Positions 33,342 to 44,050 of a stretch of DNA of 64,000 nucleotides are shown here, piece after piece (position 1 is the first letter of the stretch; every line of letters begins with the position of its first letter). This DNA is from Variovorax paradoxus EPS. GTDB lineage: Bacteria; Pseudomonadota; Gammaproteobacteria; Burkholderiales; Burkholderiaceae_C. The translations under genes were made by a program, and so were the position numbers. The notes beneath the pieces were generated by a model, which made no database searches, was not told the DNA's origin, and was given only the letters and a program-made list of their open reading frames with translations. The stretch spans positions 6,014,001 to 6,078,000 of the forward strand of contig NC_014931.1 of assembly GCF_000184745.1 (NCBI RefSeq). The letters are read 5' to 3'.

Positions 33342-33791
33342 TCACACCGCCCCACCCAGCGTCTTCACCAACCCCGAGTGCTGCGCATAGAACCGGCTCA
33401 CCTCGTCGATCACCCCCGCGTGCTGCTCTTCGGCATGCGCTGCAATCTCCGTCACCTGCGCGGGTGACAGCTGCGAGGCCTGCTCCGGCGTGAGTTGCGT
33501 CTGCCCCGGCTGCAGCATCCGCCCCAACACGCCGCCCGCCAGCATCGACGCCGCGGCCGGACCCAGCGTCGCCAGTATCTGGTTGAGCACGCCGGCCTGC
33601 TGCATCGGCGAAGACTGGCCGAACAACCGACCCACCGTGTCGCCGAACGCAGGCGTCTGGTCCGAGCGCATCGCCGCTGCGAGCCCCGCGCCGATCGCGT
33701 CGGGCGAGGCGTGCTGGGTGATGACCTGGTCCACATGCGGACCACCGGTGTCGCTGCCGATGGCTTCTTGAAGAATGTCGAGCAATCCCAT
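33342..33791 (-). CDS. YidB-like DUF937 protein
   Basis: This small protein of 149 residues is related to YidB/DUF937 and has no established biochemical role. It starts MGLLDILQEAIGSDTGG, has the glycine-rich helical core FGQSSPMQQAGVLNQILATL and MLAGGVLGRMLQPG, and a C-terminal EQHAGVIDEVSRFYAQHSGL. The ATG at 33791 is preferred to upstream codons because it gives the family N-terminus. It is divergent from the acyl-CoA ligase gene and marks the return to typical high-GC chromosome after the T6SS cargo region. Confidence 0.85.
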   Translation of the reverse strand: MGLLDILQEAIGSDTGGPHVDQVITQHASPDAIGAGLAAAMRSDQTPAFGDTVGRLFGQSSPMQQAGVLNQILATLGPAAASMLAGGVLGRMLQPGQTQLTPEQASQLSPAQVTEIAAHAEEQHAGVIDEVSRFYAQHSGLVKTLGGAV

Positions 33792-33965
33792 GTCGGCGCT
33801 CCTTCCTGGATGGAGAGAAGAGAAAGAAGCGTCGATCCTCGACCTGCACCCCTGAGCGGCGGCTGACCGACCGACCAATCGACCGTGCGCGGCCGTCGCG
33901 CACGGCTCACTGATTGCCGGCCTACTTCGCTATCCTGCCGGCTGGCCAAGACGAAGGATTCGATT

Positions 33966-35522
33966 TTGCAAACGCACCCCGCCATTCAAGCCGCCATGGA
34001 ACGCGATTTCGGCGCCATTGCCGATCTGGTTCGCCTCCACGCCCAGCACACGCCCGACCATGCCGCGCTCGCGGACGCGCAGCACGCGCTGAACTACGGC
34101 GCACTCGACGCGCTGATGGACCGCATCGCCGCCAGCCTGCAGCGCGACGGCCTCAAGGCCGGCGACGCCGTCGCGGTCTGCGCCACGTCGTCGGTGAACT
34201 ACGCGGCGGTGTTCCTCGGCGCATTGCGTGCAGGCATCGCCGTCGCCCCGCTCGCGCCCGGCTCCACGCCCACCAGCCTCGCCCGCATGATCGAAGACGC
34301 CGACGCGCGCATCCTCTTCACCGACGCCTCGGCCGCCGACGTGGTCGGCCCCGCGAAGGAAGGCGGCATTCCGCGTGTCGCGCTCGACGGCTCTTCGGCG
34401 GGACGCGATTTCGCCACCTGGCTCGCACCGGTCGGCGCCAGGCCCGAGGCCGTCGAGGTGCAGCCTTCGTGGGCCTTCAACATCATTTACTCCTCGGGCA
34501 CCACCGGCGAGCCCAAGGGCATCGTGCAGGGGCACGGCATGCGCTGGGCGCACGTGCAGCGCGGCGCCAAGTACGAGTACAGCGCCGACACGGTCACGCT
34601 GCTGTCGACGCCGCTCTACTCCAACACCACGCTGGTGGTGTTCTTCCCTACCATCGCCTTCGGCGGCTGCGTGGTGCTGATGCCCAAGTTCGATGCCGGC
34701 GGCTACCTGCAGCTGGCCGAAGCGCGCCGCGTGACGCACACGATGCTGGTGCCGGTGCAGTACCAGCGGCTGATGGCGCACCCGCGCTTCGACGCGCACG
34801 ACCTCTCGTCGTTCCAGTTCAAGTTCAGCACCAGCGCGCCCTTCAACGCCGCGCTCAAGGCCGACGTATTGAAGCGCTGGCCCGGCGGACTGATCGAGTT
34901 CTACGGCATGACCGAAGGCGGCGGCACCTGCATCCTCGAGGCGCACCTGCACCCGACCAAGCTGCACACGGTGGGCCAGCCGGCGACGGGCAGCGACATC
35001 CGGCTGATCGACGAGGAAGGCAACGAACTCCCGCAGGGCAACACCGAGGTCGCCGGCGAAGTGGTGGGCCACTCGGCCGGCATGATGACCGGCTACCACC
35101 GCCAGCCCGCGAAGACGCGCGAAGCTGAATGGTTCGACGCCACCGGCAAGCGCTTCATCCGCACGGGCGACGTGGGCCGCTTCGATGCCGACGGCTTTCT
35201 CACGCTATTCGATCGCAAGAAGGACATGATCATCAGCGGCGGCTTCAACATCTACCCGAGCGACCTCGAAGCCGTGCTGCGCGGCCATGCGGCGGTGGCC
35301 GACGTGGCGGTGGTGGGCATGCCTTCGGAGCAATGGGGCGAGACGCCGGTGGCCTTCGTGGTGCGCCGCGAGAACGACGCCACCACCGAAGACGCGCTGC
35401 TGCAATGGACGAACGACCAGCTCGGCAAGACGCAGCGCCTGGCGCGCCTGCACTTCATCGAGGAGCTGCCGCGCAGCGCGATCGGCAAGGTGCTCAAGCG
35501 CGAACTTCGGGAATTGCGGTAA
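33966..35522 (+). CDS. Class I adenylate-forming acyl-CoA ligase
   Basis: This ATP-dependent acid:CoA ligase has about 518 residues; its substrate cannot be read from the sequence. The phosphate-binding motif is IIYSSGTTGEPKGIVQGH near residue 176, followed by EFYGMTEGGGTC, the adenine-binding IRTGDVGRFDADGFLTLFDR, and the hinge/C-terminal RKKDMIISGGFNIYPSDLE. The catalytic lysine is in SAIGKVLKRELREL. The start is doubtful: TTG at 33966 has a GAAGGA site 8 bases upstream and gives MQTHPAIQAAMERDFG; ATG at 33996 is the alternative. It stands alone, 62 bases before the kinase gene. Fatty, aryl or dicarboxylic acids are all possible substrates. Confidence 0.9.
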   Translation: MQTHPAIQAAMERDFGAIADLVRLHAQHTPDHAALADAQHALNYGALDALMDRIAASLQRDGLKAGDAVAVCATSSVNYAAVFLGALRAGIAVAPLAPGSTPTSLARMIEDADARILFTDASAADVVGPAKEGGIPRVALDGSSAGRDFATWLAPVGARPEAVEVQPSWAFNIIYSSGTTGEPKGIVQGHGMRWAHVQRGAKYEYSADTVTLLSTPLYSNTTLVVFFPTIAFGGCVVLMPKFDAGGYLQLAEARRVTHTMLVPVQYQRLMAHPRFDAHDLSSFQFKFSTSAPFNAALKADVLKRWPGGLIEFYGMTEGGGTCILEAHLHPTKLHTVGQPATGSDIRLIDEEGNELPQGNTEVAGEVVGHSAGMMTGYHRQPAKTREAEWFDATGKRFIRTGDVGRFDADGFLTLFDRKKDMIISGGFNIYPSDLEAVLRGHAAVADVAVVGMPSEQWGETPVAFVVRRENDATTEDALLQWTNDQLGKTQRLARLHFIEELPRSAIGKVLKRELRELR

Positions 35523-35584
35523 CGGCCGGACGCGCCTCCGGCTGACGCGCCGGGGCCTGGAGAAGAGGCACGATCGCGGCATCG

Positions 35585-37029
35585 ATGAAATCTCTTCGCG
35601 GCCAGCTCGTCTTCTTCTGGGTGCTGCTGTTCAGCGTGTGCGCCGCGCTGGCCGTGGTGATGCTCACGCTCTACCGCAGCAGCGCGGGCGCGCAGGTCGA
35701 GGCGGGGCAGGCGGCCACCGAGCAATCGTGCCGCGCGATCGCGGCGCGCTACGCCAAGTCGGTGAGCGAGCCCTCGCCCCCGCAACCGCAGGTCGACCTG
35801 CTGCAGGTGCTGCTGCAACTGGTGCTGATCGAGGCGCCGCATGTCGAAGGCGGCGTGTGGCAAGGGGCCGGCGGGCTGCTGGCCTATGCCTACCCCACCT
35901 ATGAAGGCAGCGGCGTCAAGCGGGACGTGCCCGCCGCCGAGCAGCCGCTGATCGTCGAACTCTCGCAACTCGCGGCGCGCACCCAGCAGCCGCAGACCGA
36001 CGTGGTGCGCGGCAGCCGCGAGGCGCTGATCGTCTCGGCCTGCCCGCTCTCCGCGCCGGGCAAGGACCTCGCGGCCTGGACCATGACGCGCACCCACGCC
36101 GGTGCGCTGGCGGCGCAAGGGAGCCTGCGCGCCGGGCTGGCGGTGCTGCTGCTGGTCGTGCTGGCATCGGGGCTGTGGCTCGGCTTCATCCTGTTGCGCG
36201 GGCTGCGCCATGTGCAGCGCCTCGAAACCCGGTTGGCCGAGGCCGATGCAAGCGGCGACGCGATGCCCGAGCTGCCGCGCACCGGCGTGCAGGAGCTCGA
36301 CCGCATCGTCGACGGCTTCAACCGCTACCGCCTGCGTTTCGAGGAAGCGCGTGCGAACCTGCGCGCGGCCGCACAGCAGCGCAGCCGCGACCAGCGGCTG
36401 GCAGCGCTCGGCCGCATGACGGGCGGCGTCGCGCACGAGATCCGCAACCCGATCGCGACGATGCGCCTCAAAGCCGAGAACGCGCTGGCCGCCACGCCCG
36501 AGCGGCAGGGCGAGGCGCTGCGCACCATCGTCGGCCAGATCGACCGGCTCGACGGCCTGGTGCAGAGCCTGCTCGCGCTGGTGCAGCCGGTCACGCTGGC
36601 GCCGCAGGAGGTCGACCTGCACCGCTGGCTCACGGACCGCACGGCTGCCGTCGCGGCGAAGGCAGCCATCGGCGACGTGCAGGTCGCGCTGCGGCACGAG
36701 GTCCCCGCGAAGGCGGTGTTCGACCCGGTACACCTGGCGCGCGCCATCGACAACCTGCTGGACAACGCCGTGCGCCACGCGCCGCGCGGCGGTCGCGTGA
36801 CGCTGACCGCATTGCAGCCCGATGCGCGCAAGCTGGCGATGCGCGTGGACGACGACGGCCCCGGCGTGCCCGAGTCGCTGCAACCGCATCTCTTCGAGCC
36901 CTTCGCCACCGGCCGCGCCGACGGCACCGGGCTCGGGCTGGCGCTCGCGCGCGAGGTGGCGCTGGCGCACGGCGGCGAGCTGCACCATGTGCCGCTGGCG
37001 CAGGGCACCCGCTTCGAACTGGAGATTCC

Positions 37030-37045
<16 letters not shown>
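35585..37045 (+). CDS. Membrane sensor histidine kinase paired with a sigma-54 activator
   Basis: The 486-residue kinase has two membrane segments (about 8-30 and 182-204) around a periplasmic sensor domain. A HAMP-like stretch follows, then the dimerisation box GGVAHEIRNPIATMRLKAEN with phospho-acceptor His284. The ATPase domain has the N box AIDNLLDNAVRHAPRGG, the DDDGPGVPE G1 box and DGTGLGLALAREVALAHGG. It overlaps the response regulator start by 16 bases, so the two form a dedicated pair. The input signal is unknown; the sensor domain has no motif I recognise. Confidence 0.93.
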
Positions 37046-38385
<1,340 letters not shown>

Positions 38386-38392
38386 GGCGTGG

Positions 38393-38409
38393 TGTCCGAA
38401 AACCGGACA
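38393..38409. promoter_or_regulatory. Candidate upstream activator site, TGTCCG-N5-CGGACA
   Basis: A perfect 6-bp inverted repeat with 5-base spacer lies just after the sigma-54 activator gene and about 75-90 bases upstream of the proposed -24/-12 promoter. A second imperfect dyad (GGTGtCCCGG and CCGGGCACC) follows at about 38413-38436 and may act as a second site or as a terminator. Spacing and symmetry suit an enhancer for the neighbouring activator; this is inferred. Confidence 0.5.
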
Positions 38410-38483
38410 TTCGGTGTCCCGGGATCATCCGGGCACCGACCGCCCTGTGCGCGCAAGCTGTTGATTCCAAAGGGTTTCCTGGC

Positions 38484-38499
38484 TGGCACGTTGTGTGAG
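38484..38499 (+). promoter_or_regulatory. Near-consensus sigma-54 promoter
   Basis: TGGCACG at 38484-38490 is an exact -24 element. At the right distance the -12 element reads TGA where consensus has TGC, one mismatch in the key dinucleotide. It lies about 37 bases upstream of the ATG at 38536 and downstream of the TGTCCG dyad, next to a sigma-54 activator gene. Confidence 0.45.
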
Positions 38500-38535
38500 A
38501 TGTCCTTGGGCATCCATCCACACAAGGAGCCCTCC

Positions 38536-39315
38536 ATGACACCCCGCATCACTTTCATCGCCGCCGCCTGCCTGCTGGCCGGGGGCGTCGCCTTCGCGCA
38601 AATGCCGCCGCCACCGCCCGGCGGACCGGTGCCTCCTGCGCCCATCGCTGCAACGCCCGAGGCCGGCACCATCACCGTCAGCGGTCGCGCACAGCAGTGG
38701 CTGATCAACCCGAACGGCGAGGCCGACGGGCTGCTGCTCTCGGACGGCACGCAGGTCGCGTTTCCGCCGCATCTCTCCGCGGCCGTGATGCAGATGCTCA
38801 AGCCGGGTGACACGGTGCAGGTCAGCGGCTGGCGCGCGCCGAACGTGCCAGTGGTGCGCGCCCAGGCCATCTCCGCCAACGGCCGCAGCGTGACCGACCA
38901 GCCGCCGGCACCGGGCATGGCCCCGCCGCCACCGCGCGAATCGGGCGCGCTCAGCGCCATGACCGCGGGCGGCCGCATCGCGCGCCTGCTCTACACCGAC
39001 CGCGGCGACGTCCATGGCGTGATGCTCGAAGACAAGACCATCGTGCGTTTCCCGCCGCACATCGGCGCCGCGTATGGCGCGCAGTTGCAGCCCGGTGCGC
39101 CGCTGCATGCGCGCGGCTGGGGAACCCGCGGCGCGCAGGGCGCGGCGCTGGAAGCGACGAGCCTGGGCCAGAGCGCCGACACCGTGCGCGAAGTGTTCAG
39201 CGGACCGGGTCTCGAGCCCGCACCGCCGGTCGGCGGCCCGCGTGGACCGCGCGGCCGGGGCCCTGTGCCGCCGGCCCCGGTGATGCCGCTGCCAGCGCCG
39301 GACCCGGCCTCCTGA
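38536..39315 (+). CDS. Exported protein with two OB-like repeats, likely two-component target
   Basis: The family is not recognised. The 259-residue protein has signal peptide MTPRITFIAAACLLAGGVAF ending at AFA before Gln. A Pro-rich segment is followed by repeat 1 (about 45-120: ADGLLLSDGTQVAFPPHL and KPGDTVQVSGW) and repeat 2 (about 140-215: VHGVMLEDKTIVRFPPHI and QPGAPLHARGW), and a Pro/Gly/Arg-rich tail. The same repeat unit appears in the protein at 41800-42363. An AAGGAG site precedes the ATG. It lies directly after the sensor/sigma-54 regulator pair and is probably its target. The fold suggests binding rather than catalysis. Confidence 0.8.
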   Translation: MTPRITFIAAACLLAGGVAFAQMPPPPPGGPVPPAPIAATPEAGTITVSGRAQQWLINPNGEADGLLLSDGTQVAFPPHLSAAVMQMLKPGDTVQVSGWRAPNVPVVRAQAISANGRSVTDQPPAPGMAPPPPRESGALSAMTAGGRIARLLYTDRGDVHGVMLEDKTIVRFPPHIGAAYGAQLQPGAPLHARGWGTRGAQGAALEATSLGQSADTVREVFSGPGLEPAPPVGGPRGPRGRGPVPPAPVMPLPAPDPAS

Positions 39316-39334
39316 CCCTCGCGCGAAACCCGCC

Positions 39335-40615
39335 ATGACCCGCCCCTCCGTGCCCATCACACCCGCGCGCCGCAGCCTGCGGGCGCTCGACGCGCTGGCC
39401 TTCCTCGCGCCCGACATCCAGGGCGGCGTCGGGCCGTTCCTGATCGTCTTCATGGCCGGCACGCTGGCCTGGGACCCGCAGCGCATCGGCACCGTGATGT
39501 TCGTCTCGGCACTGGTGGGGCTCGCGGTGCAGGCGCCGGCCGGCGCGCTGATCGACAGCGTGCGTCACAAGCCGCGCTGGATCGCGGGCGCGATCTCGCT
39601 GATCGCCGTGAGCCTGCTCGTCATGGCGAACTGGCCGAGCTATGGCGTGATCCTCGCCGGGCAGTCGCTCATCGGCGCGGCCGGCACGCTGGTCGCACCG
39701 GCGATCGCGGCGACCAGCCTCGGCATGGTGGGCCGCGCGGGCCTGGACGCGCGCATCGGCCGCAACGCCGCGATCACCGCGGCGGGCACGGTGCTGTGGG
39801 CGCTGGGCACGGGCTGGGTCGGCCATGCCTTCGGCCCGCACGCGATGTTCTTCTATGCCGTGGCCATGGCGCTGCCGACCATTGCGGCGGCGCTTCGCAT
39901 CCGCCACCACGACATCGACCTGCAACTGGCGCGCGGCGCCGATGCCGAGCCGCCCACCGCGTGCTCGTCCGTGCCGGGTGCGCGCGCCGCACGCTGGTAC
40001 GACCACCGGCTCCTCGTGCTGCTGGCCTGCGCCTTCCTGTTTCACCTGGCCAACGCAGCGATGCTCACGCTCGTTGCACAGAAGGTCGGCACGCGGGCCG
40101 GCACCTCGGCTGCGCTGTGGCTCTCGGGCGGCGTGATCGTCACGCAGCTGGTCACCATTCCGATCGGTCTGGCGGTCGGACGCTGGGCGCCGCGCTTGCC
40201 GCGCAAGCCGATCTTCCTCGTCGGTTTCGCGGTGCTGCCGGTGCGCGGGCTGCTCTACCTCCTGGCCGACAGCCCCGCCGCGCTGCTGGCGCTGCAACTG
40301 CTCGACGGCATCGGCGCGGGGATCTTCGGCGTGATGCTCACGCTGACGATCAGCGACCTCACGCGCGGCAGCGGCCACTTCAACTTCGCGCTCGGGCTCG
40401 GTGCGGCCTGCGTCGGGCTGGGCGCGGCGCTGAGCAACCTGGTGGCGGGCACGATCGCGCATGCGGCCGGCTACGGCGCTGCCTTTTCGGTGCTCGCCGG
40501 CATCGCGGCGGGTGCGCTGGCGTTGTTCGCGGTGGCAATGCCTGAAACTCGCGGCCGGGGCCGCTCGCCAGCCGGCGCGCCGGCCGCTTCCGCATTGACC
40601 TCCACCGCTTCATGA
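39335..40615 (+). CDS. MFS transporter
   Basis: This is a major facilitator superfamily permease of 426 residues with about 12 hydrophobic segments, including GPFLIVFMAGTLAW, FVSALVGLAVQAPAGALID and the C-half LALQLLDGIGAGIFGVMLTL. The loop between helices 2 and 3, DSVRHKPRW, fits the MFS signature position. A longer hydrophilic loop near residues 190-225 divides the two halves. It lies 19 bases after the repeat protein and ends in an ATGA overlap with the next transporter, so both are likely co-expressed. The substrate is unknown. Confidence 0.9.
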   Translation: MTRPSVPITPARRSLRALDALAFLAPDIQGGVGPFLIVFMAGTLAWDPQRIGTVMFVSALVGLAVQAPAGALIDSVRHKPRWIAGAISLIAVSLLVMANWPSYGVILAGQSLIGAAGTLVAPAIAATSLGMVGRAGLDARIGRNAAITAAGTVLWALGTGWVGHAFGPHAMFFYAVAMALPTIAAALRIRHHDIDLQLARGADAEPPTACSSVPGARAARWYDHRLLVLLACAFLFHLANAAMLTLVAQKVGTRAGTSAALWLSGGVIVTQLVTIPIGLAVGRWAPRLPRKPIFLVGFAVLPVRGLLYLLADSPAALLALQLLDGIGAGIFGVMLTLTISDLTRGSGHFNFALGLGAACVGLGAALSNLVAGTIAHAAGYGAAFSVLAGIAAGALALFAVAMPETRGRGRSPAGAPAASALTSTAS

Positions 40616-41757
40616 CCAAAGACACCGCGCCCGCCCTGCCCGCCTCGTCATCCGACACCTCTTCGCCGCACGAAGGCGGCGGCAACGGCCTGCTCTGGGT
40701 GCTGGTCGTCGTGGCCGTCGCGTTCGCCTTCCTGCGCCCGCGTGCGCCGATGGACTGGCTGAAGCTGGTCGACTGGCAGACCGTGGGCGCGCTGGCCGGG
40801 CTGCTCGCCATCACGCAGGGCGTGGAGAAGAGCGGCATGCTGCAGGCCGCGGCCCAGCGGCTGCTCTCGCGCACCACCGACCTGCGCCAGCTCGCGCTGC
40901 TGCTCACCGCCGCCGCCGCGGTGCTCTCGGCGCTGGTCACCAACGACGTGAGCCTGTTCCTGCTGGTGCCGCTCACGCGCGTGCTCGCCAGCCAGGCGCA
41001 CCTGCCGCTGGCCCGGCTGGTGGTGCTGGAGGCACTGGCTGTGAACGCGGGCTCGGCGCTCACGCCCATCGGCAATCCGCAGAACCTCTACCTCTGGCAC
41101 CGCACCGGCGAAAGCTTTGCGGGCTTCATGGGAATGATGGCGCCCACGGTGCTGGTGATGCTGTTCTGGCTCTTCGTGGCCGTGTGGCTGCTGGTGCCGC
41201 GCACGCCCATCGCGCTCAAGCCGGCGACCGAGGCCGCGCCGGTGCAGCCGCGGCTGCTGGCGCTCTCGGGCGTGCTGTTCGTGGGCTTCGTCGTCGCGCT
41301 CGACCGCCACTGGCTCGTTGCCGGCCTGGCGGTGGTGTTCTGCGCTTATCTGGTGTTCCAGCGCCGGGTGCTGCGCGACATCGACTGGGCGCTGCTCGCG
41401 ATCATCGCGCTGATGTTCGTCGACCTGCGCCAGCTCGCGGAGCTGCCGGCCATCGCATCGCTGATGGGCCAGTGGCCGATTGCCGAAGGCTGGCGCGCCT
41501 ACCTCGCGGCCATCGTGACCTCGCAGTTCATCAGCAACGTGCCGGCGACCATCCTGCTCGACCGCTATGTGCATGACCTGCCGGCGCTCGCGGCAGGCGT
41601 GAGCGTCGGCGGCTTCGGCTGCGTGCTGGGCTCGCTCGCCAACCTGATCGCGCTGCGCCTGGCCAAGGTGCCGCACGGCCTGCGCGAATTTCACCGCATC
41701 AGCATTCCCTTTCTGCTCGTGTGCGCAGCGTCCGCGGTGCTGCTGCGGCTCGGCTGA
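40612..41757 (+). CDS. ArsB/NhaD/SLC13-type membrane transporter
   Basis: This ion-transporter superfamily protein has 381 residues and about ten hydrophobic segments. Family signs include GALAGLLAITQGVEKSGML near residue 60, VLSALVTNDVSLFLLVPLTR near residue 105, LTPIGNPQNLYLW near residue 150, and a second SQFISNVPATILLDRY in the C-terminal half. The NDVS and SNVPA motifs are the paired discontinuous helices typical of this fold. The start overlaps the MFS gene stop. Arsenite, citrate/dicarboxylates or Na+/H+ exchange are all possible. Confidence 0.85.
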   Translation: MTKDTAPALPASSSDTSSPHEGGGNGLLWVLVVVAVAFAFLRPRAPMDWLKLVDWQTVGALAGLLAITQGVEKSGMLQAAAQRLLSRTTDLRQLALLLTAAAAVLSALVTNDVSLFLLVPLTRVLASQAHLPLARLVVLEALAVNAGSALTPIGNPQNLYLWHRTGESFAGFMGMMAPTVLVMLFWLFVAVWLLVPRTPIALKPATEAAPVQPRLLALSGVLFVGFVVALDRHWLVAGLAVVFCAYLVFQRRVLRDIDWALLAIIALMFVDLRQLAELPAIASLMGQWPIAEGWRAYLAAIVTSQFISNVPATILLDRYVHDLPALAAGVSVGGFGCVLGSLANLIALRLAKVPHGLREFHRISIPFLLVCAASAVLLRLG

Positions 41758-41799
41758 TTTTTTCTCTCGCTCCCCAACAACTCCGGCAAGGGAACTCCC

Positions 41800-42363
41800 A
41801 TGCCGCACTCCATGCCGCACTCTCACGACACCATCGACATCTGGTCCGTCGAAGGCAGCTTCCAGCATCTCGTCTACAGCCCCAAGGGTGGCATCGAGGG
41901 CGTGCTCATCGACACCGACGGCATCGCCACGCAGTTCGTGTTCGATCGCCACGAACCCACGGCCGCCGCCGCCTTCGCCGGCCTCCGCCCGGGCCAGGCA
42001 CTGGTGATCGAGGGCGCCGAACAGGGCCCGTCACCCAAGGGCGATGCAGCGCACAGCGTCTACCAGTTCGAACGGCTGGTTTCGGTCGATGGCCGGACGC
42101 GGCAGGATGCACCGGCCCATAAAGACATCGCCGGCACCGTGGTGCGCCTTAATTACGCACGGCACGGCGAAGCGAACGGCGTCGTGCTGGACACCGGCGA
42201 CTTCATCCACACGAAGCCGGACGGCTTCGCGCGCCTGGGGCTGAAGGTCGGCGACACGGTGCGCGCCGAGGGCCGCGCGCAGCCGCTCGCGACGGGTGGC
42301 GGGCAGGTGGTCGAGGCGGTCCGGGTCAACGGCCGGTACGTCAAGGAAGCCGAAGAAGCCTGA
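41800..42363 (+). CDS. Cytoplasmic protein with two OB-like repeats
   Basis: The protein has 187 residues, starts MPHSMPHSHDTIDIWSVEG and lacks a signal peptide. It contains two copies of the repeat found in the exported protein at 38536: about residues 15-75 (GGIEGVLIDTDGIATQFVF and LRPGQALVIEG) and 108-180 (GEANGVVLDTGDFIHTKPDG and LKVGDTVRAEGRAQPL). The rest of the operon separates the two relatives. The family has no role I know. A GGGAA site precedes the ATG. It could also start at the second Met, four codons later. Confidence 0.78.
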   Translation: MPHSMPHSHDTIDIWSVEGSFQHLVYSPKGGIEGVLIDTDGIATQFVFDRHEPTAAAAFAGLRPGQALVIEGAEQGPSPKGDAAHSVYQFERLVSVDGRTRQDAPAHKDIAGTVVRLNYARHGEANGVVLDTGDFIHTKPDGFARLGLKVGDTVRAEGRAQPLATGGGQVVEAVRVNGRYVKEAEEA

Positions 42364-42416
42364 GACACGGCTTGCGGCACCGCGAGGGCCGCGCGGACAA
42401 TCCGCGGCAGCCACCC

Positions 42417-43118
42417 ATGCACACGACACACGAACTCTCCCTGCGCACCTACGGCCCCTCGCACGGCAGCCATGCGCACGACCATTTCCAGGTGCTGATC
42501 GGCCTCGATGGCGTGCTGGAGATCGAAGTCGAGGGCCACGGCGCGGGCATCGGTGCCGGCGAGGCGCAGGTGGTCGCACCGGGTGACCGGCATGACTTCG
42601 AAGCCCGCGGCGAAGGCAGCGTTTGCCTCGTGCTCGACACCACGCACGCGCCGTGGGCCCGGTGTGCCGAGCGCGCACCGGCCGATGTGCCGCAGCTGCA
42701 CGCACTCGCACGCTATCTGGCGCATTGCATGAAGCAGCCGCTGCACGCCGCGCTTGCGCTGCAGCATGGCCCCGCACTGTTGCTGGAAGCCTGGGGTCCT
42801 GTGCCTTCGCCTCTGCCGGACATGCGCCGCCGCCGCGGCATCGATTGGCAGTCGCTCGCGGCCTGGGCCCGGGCACGCTGGCACGAGCCCCTGACCGTTT
42901 CCGACCTCGCCGAGGTCGCCTGCCTGAGCCCCAGCCAGTTCGCGCAGCGCTGCCGCGAAGAGCAAGGCGTGAGCGCGATGCACTGGCTGCGCGGGCTGCG
43001 GCTGGCGCATGCGCGCGAACTGCGGCTGGACGGCATGGGCGTCGCGGAAACCGCGCGGCGCACGGGCTACCGTTCGCCATCGGCGCTCACCGCGGCACTG
43101 CGCCGCCGGGGCATCTGA
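42417..43118 (+). CDS. AraC-family transcriptional regulator
   Basis: The protein has 233 residues. The N-terminal cupin part has HAHDHFQVLIGLDGVLEIEV and QVVAPGDRHDFEARGEG, a ligand-sensing fold. The C-terminal AraC domain has two helix-turn-helix parts: PLTVSDLAEVACLSPSQFAQ and GVAETARRTGYRSPSALTAA. It ends soon after the second helix (RRRGI). The ATG at 42417 is chosen because it gives the cupin start. It may regulate the neighbouring DMT exporter (72 bases downstream) or the transporters upstream. Confidence 0.9.
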   Translation: MHTTHELSLRTYGPSHGSHAHDHFQVLIGLDGVLEIEVEGHGAGIGAGEAQVVAPGDRHDFEARGEGSVCLVLDTTHAPWARCAERAPADVPQLHALARYLAHCMKQPLHAALALQHGPALLLEAWGPVPSPLPDMRRRRGIDWQSLAAWARARWHEPLTVSDLAEVACLSPSQFAQRCREEQGVSAMHWLRGLRLAHARELRLDGMGVAETARRTGYRSPSALTAALRRRGI

Positions 43119-43190
43119 CGACAAGACCGTCGCCACGCGACGATCGACCGGCGTTGCGCGACGACCGCATCGCGTAGCCTCGCCGGTCTC

Positions 43191-44036
43191 ATGTCTTCCA
43201 CCGTCTACGCCCTGCTCGCCATCGCGCTCTGGACCAGCCTTGCCTCGCTCGGCACCGCCTTGTCGCACCTGCCGCCGTTCCTGCTGACGGGCCTTGCGCT
43301 CATGATCGGCAGCGTGCCGAGCTGGCCGCTGGTGCTGCGCGACCGCCGCGCCTGGAAGGTGCCGCCGCGCACGCTGGCGCTGGGCATCTATGGCCTCTTC
43401 GGCTATCACTTCCTGCTGTTCATCGCGCTGCGATATGCGCCGCCGGTCGAGGCCAATCTCGTCAACTACCTGTGGCCGCTGCTCATGGTGGTGCTGGCGC
43501 CGGTGCTGCTGCCGCGCATGTCGCTGCGGCCGTTGCACGTGATCGCGGCGCTGCTTGGGTTCGCAGGGGCGGCGGTGGCGATCCTCGGCACGCGCGGCGG
43601 CACAACTCCGGGTGCGGATGTCGGGTACTGGGGCTTTCTTCCCGCGCTGGGCTCGGCTTTCATCTGGGCGAGCTACTCGCTGTGGACGAAGCGGGTGGCG
43701 GCGTTTCCCACCTCGGCGATCGGATTGTTCGGGCTGGTGTCGGGCGCGCTGTCGCTGATCTGTCATGCGCTGCTGGAGCCCTCGGTCGCGCTGTCGGCTC
43801 GCGACTGGCTGCTGGTCGCGCTCTGCGGCCTCGGCCCGCTGGGCGCGGCTTTTTTCGTCTGGGACATGGCGCTCAAGCGCGGCGATGCGCGGCAGATCGG
43901 CATCCTGAGCTACATCACGCCGCTCGCCTCCACGTCGCTGCTGCTGGCCGTGACCGGCCGGCCGCTGACATGGAGCATCGCGCTTGCGGCGGCGCTGATC
44001 ATCGCGGCCGCCGTCATGGGCACGCGCGCCCGCTGA
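43191..44036 (+). CDS. EamA/DMT-family exporter
   Basis: This drug/metabolite transporter superfamily permease has 281 residues and ten predicted helices in two EamA halves: LLAIALWTSLASLGTALSHL at the N-terminus and GYWGFLPALGSAFIWASYSL at the start of the second half. The characteristic APPVEANLVNYLWPLLMVVL near residue 85 and SYITPLASTSLLLAVTGRPL near the C-terminus resemble YddG-like amino-acid exporters, but the substrate is unproven. It follows the AraC-type regulator in the same direction. Confidence 0.88.
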   Translation: MSSTVYALLAIALWTSLASLGTALSHLPPFLLTGLALMIGSVPSWPLVLRDRRAWKVPPRTLALGIYGLFGYHFLLFIALRYAPPVEANLVNYLWPLLMVVLAPVLLPRMSLRPLHVIAALLGFAGAAVAILGTRGGTTPGADVGYWGFLPALGSAFIWASYSLWTKRVAAFPTSAIGLFGLVSGALSLICHALLEPSVALSARDWLLVALCGLGPLGAAFFVWDMALKRGDARQIGILSYITPLASTSLLLAVTGRPLTWSIALAAALIIAAAVMGTRAR

Positions 44037-44050
44037 ATAAGCAACCGATA

